Assembly (NCBI GenBank): GCA_039621445.1
Contig: CP154954.1
Span: 46,045,847-46,109,846 of the forward strand
Direction of reading: 5' to 3'
Source of the DNA: Euglena gracilis
Lineage: Eukaryota; Euglenida; Euglenophyceae; Euglenales
DNA: 64,000 nt
The notes beneath the pieces are model-generated. The model had not been told where the DNA came from and searched no databases. It was given only the letters and a program-made list of their open reading frames with translations. Shown in pieces: positions 33,045 through 64,000 of the stretch (within the stretch, counting starts at the first letter, position 1; every line of letters begins with the position of its first letter). The translations under genes and the position numbers were made by a program.

Positions 33045-33104
33045 CTTTGTGTGTGTGTGCGGCTAATTAGGAATTTCGATGTACAAATTCCACACCCGAC
33101 TTTT
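33045..33104. other. Residual psaD upstream region next to the LINE insertion
   Basis: Only about 80 bp separate the LINE's SL-tagged 5' end (33044) from the psaD acceptor. It starts with a short (GT)n stretch. No TATA-like or other promoter element is recognisable. Confidence 0.5.
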
Positions 33105-33124
33105 TCGTTGTTTTTTTTTTGCAG
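33105..33124 (+). promoter_or_regulatory. SL trans-splice acceptor of psaD
   Basis: A run of about 11 T ends in GCAG at 33124, and the ATG follows 6 nt later. No upstream exon is needed. In Euglena most mRNAs receive the SL at such acceptors. The acceptor also defines the start codon at 33131. Confidence 0.75.
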
Positions 33125-33130
33125 ACAGCA

Positions 33131-56128
<22,998 letters not shown>

Positions 56129-57529
56129 TGATCCTGGCCCGGTTCCTGGACTTTTCTTTCAGTCGCGAGCGACTGGATTTCCAGTTTCCGAATCACCTCC
56201 CTTTGACCCCCAATTCCCCGCCAGGCCCTGTTATTCAGCCGCGAAGGGGTTTTTCAAACTGGGTAGGATTCACCCCCCCCTCTTCCGACTCTGCCATTTC
56301 GCCGGGGTCCAAAAATCAATTTTTCAAAAGTATCTCGAGAAAACGTACATTATTTCCGGAAATGTCGGTTTTGATGAAATGCACCCCCCGGAGGCCCTCT
56401 ATCACCCCACATTTGCCGTTTTGGCCGCCGACACGCCTGGCATTTTTTTTTTTTGAACAACGTGCAGCAGAAAGAAAAGGCCAAAAATTTGAGCCACCAA
56501 TTATCCTTGAGTTTGGGACATCCCAAGTCTGGAAATCTTCCAGCATGACGACAAGTTCCAATTTTTTTAAAAAAAATAAAACTTTCGGTGCACTTCCTTT
56601 TTTGCACAAACCGGATGACATGCCCTTCAAACTCCAAACGAGTTTTTTTTGTTTTTTTTAATGAAAAGCAATTCCCACATCCTTCACCAATCTCTCAGAC
56701 ATATTCGCCATATTTCGGTGTGGGTTTGGAAAGTTCAGGCTCAGGACTTCCATACACCGTTTTTTTTTTTGGCAGTCCTGACAAACTTTGGAAAAAAGCC
56801 AAAGAATCGGCTTACCCAAGGAAAAACCCCAAAAATTGCAAAAAAACAAACTTTTCCACTGGGAAGTGCGAAAAAAAATTTTCCCCAACCTTTGGCTTGA
56901 TGCTTTTGATGGTTTGGTGCTTTCCACATGAAGAAAAGCAAATACCCCACCCTCAAACTTAATCCAATAGCCCACAAACACCCTCACCCTTCGAAGTGCC
57001 GGTGGCCTCCAGGCACTCGGGGGGGGGGGGGCATTGGGGGCGTACTTCTGGTAAACCAAAAGTGGCCTCTTTTGAGGGGTGTAAACCAAAGTCTGACAAA
57101 ATTTGGCCAGGGGGACAAGTTTTTTTCCAAAGATTTTGGCCTGGCCTCCGTCTTCTCAAAAAATATTTCCTGCCACAAGGTGGGGGTCAGGGATTCCCTT
57201 GTTTGTTGTTTGGAAGGGTGGGTGGGGCCTCCCCCCAGTTCCTGTTGGTAGCCTGGTTGGGTCTAACCCCCCCCGGCTCATGGGAAATTGGTGATGGATT
57301 TTTTGGTGGTCGCTGGCGACTGTTGGTGGTCAGAGCGACTAGTTGCTCCGACCACCAAATTTAAATCCACCCCCCACCCCTCTAAAACCGTTTCAAAAGC
57401 CCCCTCCAGAAAAATTTCATTCAAATATGAATAAAAATGACTCGAAATCCACCCAAATGCCTTCAGAAACCCTCATTCGGGGGTTTATTTGCAAAAATTT
57501 TGGGTAATATCTTCCCATTTGGGCGGGAC

Positions 57530-57650
57530 CCGGGCGGCAACCCCCCTGGGGCCGTCAACTAAGTTCGCATATCGAGGTTCATTGGGGAGCGCGATTTGGC
57601 CATCCTTGCCTTGCACACACAAGGGGATTTTGTTATTTTGGGCGGGCCCC
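57530..57650. repeat. Segment inverted relative to copy 1
   Basis: Between two GGGCGGG motifs this stretch is the reverse complement of copy 1 (34942-35252, minus its foldback insertion), while both flanks stay collinear. Confidence 0.75.
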
Positions 57651-58194
57651 CCCCCTCCCGGACCCCCGCCCAGAATAACAAAATCCCTTTGTGTGTGCAA
57701 GGCAAGGAGGGCCAAATCGCTCCCTAATGAACCCCAATGTGCGAACTTAGTCGGCCTACGGCCTCCTCCAGGGGGGGGGGGGGCAAAATCCCCTGGGGTG
57801 CGCAAGGCAAGGATGGCCGAATCGTGCTCCTTGACTCCTGGACAAAGACAAGGTTCACAGAACTGGTGCAAAAAGAAGATATTACCTTTTTTTGCAAATG
57901 GAACCCCGAATGTGTTTCTGAAGGCATTTGGGTGGCTTTTGAGTCATTTTTCTTCATATTTGAATGAATTTTTTTGGAGGGGGGGCTTAAAAACTTTTTA
58001 GAGGGGGGTGGACTTAAAATTGGTGGTCGCCAGCAACCAGCCTTACCACCAATGGTCGCTAGCGACTAGTCGCTAGAAAATGGTCGTTAGCGACCATGGT
58101 CGCTGGTGACCACCAAAAAGTCCATCACCAATTTTTCGCTCGGGGCCGACCCCCCCCCCCACCTCACCAGGCCTTCCGCAGGGGGGGGGAAATT

Positions 58195-58490
58195 ATGCGG
58201 TCCGCATTATTCCGCATTATTCCGCATTTCCGCATTATTCCGCATTATTCCGCATTTTTCCGCATTTTTCCGCATATTTTCCGCATTTTTTTTGTAAATT
58301 TTCCGCATTTTTCCGCATTTTCGCATTTGACCGCATTTTTTCCGCATTTTTCCGCATTTTTCCGCATTTTCCCGCATTTTTCCGCATAATTTCCGCATTA
58401 TCCCGCATTTTCCGCATTTTTCCGCATAATTACTGCATTTTTTCGCATAATTTCCACATTTTTCCGCATAATTTCCGCATTTTTTGTGAA
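58195..58490. repeat. TCCGCATTTT minisatellite, block 1
   Basis: About 25 copies with 8-12 bp spacing, inside the element above. Confidence 0.92.
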
Positions 58491-58734
58491 TTTTTTACGT
58501 TTCAGGTCGACTACAAGGTTCATTGTTTCCCCAATATGTTGGAGCACAAGTGCTCGTCTTTTCATCTCTCTGTTTTATACATAATTTGTGCTTTGTTTTT
58601 CCATTGCATTTTGGTGACTTCTGGCAAGCTTGGGCATCAGCGATGGGAATCAAATAGCATCGGGACCCTGCATATTGTGAGGTAGAAATATATCTATCCT
58701 CTCCATGTGACCTGGGACTCCACAGAATTTCGGC

Positions 58735-58855
58735 ATGTTTTCCGCATTTTCCGCATTTTTCCGCATATTTTCCGCATTTTTTTTCCGCATAATTTCCGCA
58801 TAATTTCCGCATTTTTCCGCATTTTTCCGCATAATTTCCGCATTTTTTCCCCGCC
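58735..58855. repeat. TCCGCATTTT minisatellite, block 2
   Basis: About 10 copies, same orientation as block 1. Confidence 0.92.
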
Positions 58856-59069
58856 TGCCAGACCGCATAATTTCCCCCCCCCTGCCTTCCGTATTTCTGG
58901 GGGCGCGTCTCTGCCCCCCCCCCCATTTGCCACAAAAACGTCCGCCTGACGTGGCACAGACCGGCCACCCGTTTGCTATTTATGCCATGTCCGCCAAACC
59001 AGACATTCATTTAGTGTGGTACACCAAGGTTGTCATTTTGTGGTTCACTGTGGACACCACAAAATTTTT

Positions 59070-59500
59070 TGTGGTTCACCTGTGGACACCAAAAAATTTG
59101 GTACTTGTCTGTTATCGCACGACATACCCCCCCCCTTTCGGTTATCGCACGACACCCTTTTTTCGGGTTATTTAGGGTTAATTAAAGGAATAGGGTTAGG
59201 TGCGCACATGCATGTTTGCGCTACATGGCCACGGGGTTAGGGTTAGGCTTGGGCTTAGGCTTAGGCTTAGGCCTTAGGCTTAGGCCTCAGGCTTAGGCCT
59301 TAGGCTTAGGCTTAGGCTTAGGGTTAGGGTCAGGGTCAGGGTTGGCCATGTAGCGCAACATGGCATGTGCGCACCTAACCCTACTCCTTTAAATAACCCC
59401 ATAAGACCAAAAAAAAAGGTGTCGTGCGATAACCGAAAGGGGGGGGGTATGTCGTGCTATAACTGACAAATACCAAAAATTTTTTGTTCACTTGTGGACA
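59070..59500. repeat. Foldback with telomere-like loop
   Basis: Arms of about 130 bp or more (through TTATCGCACGACATACC and GGTTAGGTGCGCACATG) are inverted around 59232-59345, which is GGGTTAGGCTTAGGC-type repeat. Confidence 0.83.
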
Positions 59501-60009
59501 CCAAAAACATTTTTGTGGTTCACCTGTGGACCACAAAAATATACACCAAAGTAATATGTGTGGTTCACATGTGGACACCAAAAAATTTCCCACCGCCTGC
59601 TGACATTTGCATCATTTTCTTTCTCATCAACAGCAATGAAGCAATCTTCTTTGAACATATTTGACTCAGGCGGCGTAAGTTGGCCAAAAATTCTGGTGCT
59701 CTAAAAACAGAAGAGGAAGCGGAAAACTACTTCCAAAAAGGGTCATATTTTCGATTTTTTTTGAAGAGGTTCTGATTTTGGCCAATTCTGGTGGACGTTT
59801 GGCTCACAGTAAAGGAGACCTATACAGTCGAAAACAGACCTAAAAAGGCCAACTTATTTTTCGAATCCTAGTAAAATCAACAAAACCAATCAAAAAATAC
59901 ATGAACAGGAGGAACCGACAAAAATAAGCGTTTGTTTGTTTGTTTCGTCTGCCGGAGGCCGGGGGGGGCCCCCCCCCCCCCCCCCCCCCCGCCCCCCCCC
60001 CGCGCCCTC

Positions 60010-60545
60010 CAATAACAAAATCCCTTCCGGGGGGTAACCGACCCAGGGCCATGCGGGCATGTAATGCCACGCTCACCGTAAACAAAAGCGCCCTTGGTAA
60101 ACAAATACTTCGGCGCCCTTGGTCTTCTAGCAGGGGGGGGCTGCCGCCCCCCCCCCCCCCGCACCCCCCCCGCCCTCCAATAACAAAATCCCTTCCGGGG
60201 GGTAACCGACCCAGGGCCATGCGCGCATGTTATGCCACGCGCACCGTGAACAAAACCGTCCTAAGGCGCCTTCGGCGCCCTTGGTCGTCTAGCGGGGGGG
60301 GGGCTGCCGCCCCCCCCCCCCCGCACCCCCCCCCGCCCTCCAATAACAAAATCCCTTCCGGGGGGTAACCGACCCAGGGCCATGCGCGCATGTAATGCCA
60401 CGCGCACCGTAAACAAAGCCGACCTAAGGCGCCTTCGGCGCCCTTGGTCGTCTAGCGGGGGGGGGGCTTCCGCCCCCCCCCCCCCCGCGCACCCCCCCAC
60501 CCTCCAATAACAAAATCCCTTCCGTGGGGTAACCGACCCATAGGG
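60010..60545. repeat. Tandem array of about 150-bp units
   Basis: Four units sharing AATAACAAAATCCCTTCCGG, GGTAACCGACCCAGGGCCAT and GCGCCCTTGGTCGTCTAGC, separated by C/G runs. In copy 2 only. Confidence 0.88.
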
Positions 60546-60874
60546 CCCCAAAATTTTTTTGGGCTTTGGCACCAAACGAAAGTGGCCACTTTGAGGGGGG
60601 GGTAAAGCAAATTTGACAAAAAATGCCATGCCACTCTGAGGGGGGGGGGGAGGGTAATGCCACCCCCCCCCCCCTGTCGCCCACCCCCCCCCCCCCCCGG
60701 ACCCCCGTACCGGCCTCTTGACAAAGGAACGTAAACGTTGTCTGATTTCGTGCAAGATCCTAAAAGCAGAAAAAGGAAATTTTGATATAATATTTCATGT
60801 TGTTCTCTGAGGGAAATTTTTCCATCGCAGGGGGGTGGGCTTAAAAATCTTCTGTGGGGGGAGAGTGGTCGAAT

Positions 60875-60980
60875 TATTGGTGGTCGCTAGCGACCGGTCG
60901 CTCCGACCACCAATGGTCGCTAGCGACCGGTCGCCAGAATTCGGTCGCTAGCGACCATGGTCGCTAGCGACCACCAAAAG
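60875..60980. repeat. GGTCGCTAGCGACC quasi-palindrome cluster
   Basis: Nested palindromes of GGTCGC(T)AGCGACC and GGTCGCTCCGACC. Other members: 34720-34790, 35620-35735, 35895-35965, 36640-36735, 57300-57365, 58015-58115. These mark recurring junctions between repeat blocks. Confidence 0.8.
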
Positions 60981-61549
60981 TTCCATGGCCAATTTTCTGC
61001 TCGGAGCCCAATGTGGCTGAGGTGTCTAAAGATCAATCCGCCTTTAGGTGTAATTTTTACTTTTTTTCGATCCTCAATCAATTTTTGTGGACCACAAAAT
61101 TTTTTGTGGACACCACAAAAATTTTTGTGGTTCACCTGTGGACACCAAAAAAAATTTTGTGGTTCACCTGTGGACACCAGAAAATTCCGGGGGTCCACGA
61201 CTAAAAAAAACCCCTGGTTAGTGCCCAAATCAGTGTCACGCCCTCAACGGCATTACTCAGTGGTCCAATAATGCGCGCGCCCCGTGCACTTAAGTCGGAG
61301 TCTGCTGGTGCATTTTTTCACAGCGCTGAAGGAAGTGTTCGTTCCAGCCAGGGGAACCCCCGGGTGGTCCACTCAGTGACTTTTTTCTGGTGGAAAGCCA
61401 AATGGTCTTGAGGAGAAACCGGGTCCCATGGGTGTTTTGTGAGGGAGTGTCAAAAGGGGGTACTTTTCATTGCTGAGAACTGCATTTTTTTTTCACTGTT
61501 TCCCAATGTCACCCTGTTGGCTGAAAAATTTGTTTTCGTTCCACCTCAG

Positions 61550-61594
61550 GCTGAAGCATTGAGCACCCAGCTGCCAGTTTTCTGGGACTTGCGG
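61550..61594 (+). pseudogene. psaD: Duplicate of psaD module 1 exon b
   Basis: Identical by eye to 38403-38447, with the same flanking intron sequence. It follows exon 55892-56045 in the wrong phase: joining the two gives an immediate in-frame stop (ACC GGC TGA). It could be a rearranged fragment, part of a second gene copy, or an assembly duplicate. Confidence 0.8.
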
Positions 61595-61643
61595 GTGTGT
61601 TTGGATTTCACAACATTCTGTTTTGATGGTTGCTGCAATGCAG

Positions 61644-61797
61644 GACGCTTTGGGTGAGGTTCCCAAGTCGAAGTTCCCAGAAGTGTTTGCAAGGTACAAG
61701 GGGAGCACTGGTACTTTGCTGTCAGCAGCAAAAACCGAAGAATATTACGCCATCACTTGGACAAGTCCCAAGACCCAGATCTATGAGCTCCCAACAG
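61644..61797 (+). pseudogene. psaD: Duplicate of psaD module 1 exon c
   Basis: Identical by eye to 38497-38650, with the same splice sites (TGCAG acceptor, GTGAGG donor). The coding sequence itself is intact; it is called a pseudogene only because its context is out of register with module 3. Confidence 0.8.
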
Positions 61798-63314
61798 GTG
61801 AGGATTGCTTTTTTTTTGTTCAGGATGGTGAGGAAAGAGGGCAGTTTGGCCCCCAGAGGAGGGTTTCAGGACAGGGTGTCAGTGAAGCCGAAGTGGACCC
61901 CATCCACCTGGGGGCGGAAGCCATCCAGCAGCTTTGTACCCCTCCCAATCGGTGATTTTTGTTGTGTGGGAGGAAGGTGAGGGATTTGCTTGTTTTCAGA
62001 AATGTATTTTTTAAAAAAGGGGGCAAATGGGCAAAAAATCCTGCGGTTGGCCCTCTGCGGGCTCCTTTTTAAGTCAGCAACCCCCCCCCGGGGGGGTGGG
62101 TCCCGCGCCGGGTATACCTTTTCGGCGCTTTGTGCCGAAAATTTTTGAAAATTGCCTTTAATGGGCCCGACTTTGGGGGCGGGCCCGCGCGCCACCCTGG
62201 GTGGGTGGGGGGGACCCCCCCCGGGGGCCTTAAAAAGAAGCCTGGCCCTCTGGTCCAGTGGTCCAGGAGCAGACAATTGCTTAAGCACTGGCCACCCCCG
62301 CCCCACAGGGGGTGGGTGACTGCTTTTTTCGGAGTGACTGACTGGTTTTTGGCCCAGACCCCCCCCCCCGTGACTGACTGGTTTTTTTCAGATGGTTGAC
62401 TGGTTTTCTGGCGAAGAGCTCCCCCCCCCGCCCGGGGTTGGGTGGATTTTTGGGAATTTTTTGAGATTTTTGGCGATAGTGCTTTGCCAACATAAGCGCA
62501 TTCAAGAGTGGCCGATCCCCCCAGGGGGGGGTGAAGTGACTGACTGGTTTTTTGGAAAAAGTGACTGACTGGTTTTTTTCAGAGTGGAAAGTGCCCCCCC
62601 CCCCGGGGTCCACCGAAATAAGGTTCGAAAAGGGGTCAAAATGGCCAAAAATGGCATCTTTGGGTGGTTTTTGGGTCTTCAGCACCAAATTTTGGCTGAA
62701 AAATGCCAACCCAGGCTTCTGGTGCATTTTTTCCACTCACACAGCTTCCTCCATCACAGCCCCCCAGCCTTAATCTAGCTCCATCCACCAAAATGTCAAA
62801 AATGGCAATTGTTTTTGGAAAATTCTGTTTTTCACCGACCCAGCCCAGCCCAGCCCAGCCCCCCAGCCCAGCCCAGCCCAGCCCACCCCCGGCACCCGCC
62901 TCCCCCCCCCCCGGGGGGGTCCAGGGGTCCCTGGCCACTCACCACGCAGCAAACTGGGCCAGAAGCGAAGTCAGCGCCGGCCATAAACAGACAAGAAGCC
63001 TAAGTGCAACTAAGGGGGGTCCAGCCAGTCAGCTCAAATCCAGCCAGGAGCCTTTTTGCCGGCCCCGGTCGGAAAATCGCGGGTGACCAAATTGCGGGTC
63101 GGCCCGACCTGTGTGGGTCGGGCCGACCTGGTCGGTAGGAAACGCAATTATCCGCACTACCCCCCCCCCTTTTGAAATCCCGAATCACCCCAAAACCAGT
63201 CAAAACCCACTCCAAAACCCCCCAATCGGGGGTGAATATGCAAAAACTTGGGGGGAAAATGCCCATTTTGGGCCACTTTTGGGAAAAACATTGTCTTTGC
63301 ACATACCTACAAAC

Positions 63315-63410
63315 TGGGTCAGGGTCAGGGTTAGGGTTTGGGTCAGGGTTCGGATTAGGGTTTGGTATAGGGTCAGGGTTTCGGGTTAGGGTTGGGTTAG
63401 GGTTCAGCAG
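63315..63410. repeat. Telomere-like array, copy 2
   Basis: GGGTCAGGGTTAGGGTTTGGG-type repeats, followed by a GCGCATTTTT array (63420-63520). Confidence 0.83.
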
Positions 63411-64000
63411 GGGGGGGGATGCGTTTCGCATTTTTGCGCATTTTTTCAAATTTTCTAAAAATGCGCATTTTTGCGCATTTTTTCGCATTTTTTGCGCATT
63501 TTTTCGTTTTTTTCAGCACATTTTTTTGCTTTTTGGCACATTTTTTCGGGAGTTTCCAAAATTTTCGCATTTTTTGACCATTTTTGCAATTTTTGACTTT
63601 TTTTGAAACGTATATTTTCCTCATCATTCTACATAATTTCTTCAAATTCGGTGCCATTTTTGCATGTTTTTGGGTAATTTTTGCATTTTCGTGATTTTTG
63701 CACATTTTTTCCTCGGATTTTGCACATTTTTACACAAGGTTAGGGTTAGGTTTAGGGTTTCGGGTTAGGCTTCGGGTTAGACGACCAAGGGCGCCGAAGG
63801 CGCCCTCCGACAATGGGTGTCTGATTGCGCATGCTCACAGAACGGTCCGGCAGCAAAGGGATTTTGTTACCCCCCCTAATTGAACCAGGTTTTGAATAGT
63901 GCTGTGCTTTTTATAAGCGCGCCCCCACCCCTTGATTGACCCCCGGCCCGGCAGCCCGGCGGCCCGGCAGCACGACCAGGCTTCTTTTTAAGTCACCTGA

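Larger units (their letters stand above)
58179..58883. mobile_element. hAT-like foldback element, 705 bp, absent from copy 1
   Basis: Ends CAGGGGGGGG...AAATTATGCGG and complement, flanked by an 8-bp duplication GCCTTCCG (58171-58178, 58884-58891). The empty site is near 35785 (CCAGGCCTTCCGTATTTC). Inside are two arrays of TCCGCATTTT and about 210 bp of unique sequence (58497-58735). CAGGG ends with 8-bp duplications are typical of hAT elements. Confidence 0.82.
56436..64000. repeat. Large segmental duplication, copy 2
   Basis: Copy of 33864-41000 that starts inside the intron after exon 55892-56045 and runs past the window end. Insertions absent from copy 1 include 58179-58883 and parts of 59.0-61.2 kb. 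No new gene is seen in it other than the two duplicated exons. Confidence 0.88.

Overview
The window is nuclear DNA from a photosynthetic euglenid, very probably Euglena gracilis or a close relative. Two 25-nt stretches (15419-15443 and 33020-33044, both reading on the minus strand) match, from memory, the Euglena spliced-leader (SL) exon from its second base onward. A plastid protein gene has a Euglena-type bipartite presequence (signal peptide, then a second hydrophobic segment about 60 residues later). That gene starts just after a polypyrimidine-AG acceptor with no other leader, as expected for SL trans-splicing. No bacterial-style gene, rRNA, convincing tRNA or CRISPR array was seen.

Layout. 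1-12.2 kb: no recognisable gene; minisatellites, microsatellites, hairpins and small foldback elements with long terminal C/G runs. 12.17-12.98 kb: an internally deleted DIRS-type element. 13.6-15.44 kb (minus): a retroelement or retrogene copy that begins with the SL exon. 15.59-20.16 kb (minus): a DIRS-type tyrosine-recombinase retrotransposon with gag-like, RT, RNase H, methyltransferase-like and YR domains, inverted terminal repeats and an internal complementary region. 20.16-33.04 kb (minus): a LINE with a 2A-like peptide, RT and a C-terminal restriction-like endonuclease; its 3' UTR is split by a 7.3 kb non-autonomous LTR element (20484-27813), which itself contains a TIR cassette (25188-26564) carrying a PHD-finger gene on the plus strand. 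The LINE's SL-bearing 5' end lies about 80 bp upstream of the next gene.

33.1-56.0 kb (plus): a nuclear gene for photosystem I subunit PsaD organised as a polyprotein. Three presequence exons are followed by tandem 603-nt (201-codon) modules, each split into six exons of identical length (59, 45, 154, 188, 111, 46 nt) with conserved intron phases. Modules 1 and 2 are complete; module 3 stops after its third exon. From about 56.44 kb to the end, the sequence is a second copy of the 33.86-41 kb intron region, including two module-1 exons at 61.5 kb. Splicing module 3 directly onto these breaks the reading frame, so this is either a rearrangement or an assembly join.

Comparing the two copies of the duplicated intron gives filled and empty sites for several foldback elements. 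They insert at TA dinucleotides or, in one case, with an 8-bp duplication. Nearly all frame breaks in the retrotransposon ORFs fall in G or C homopolymers, so some elements may be more intact than the raw sequence suggests. All motif calls are by eye; no database search was possible.
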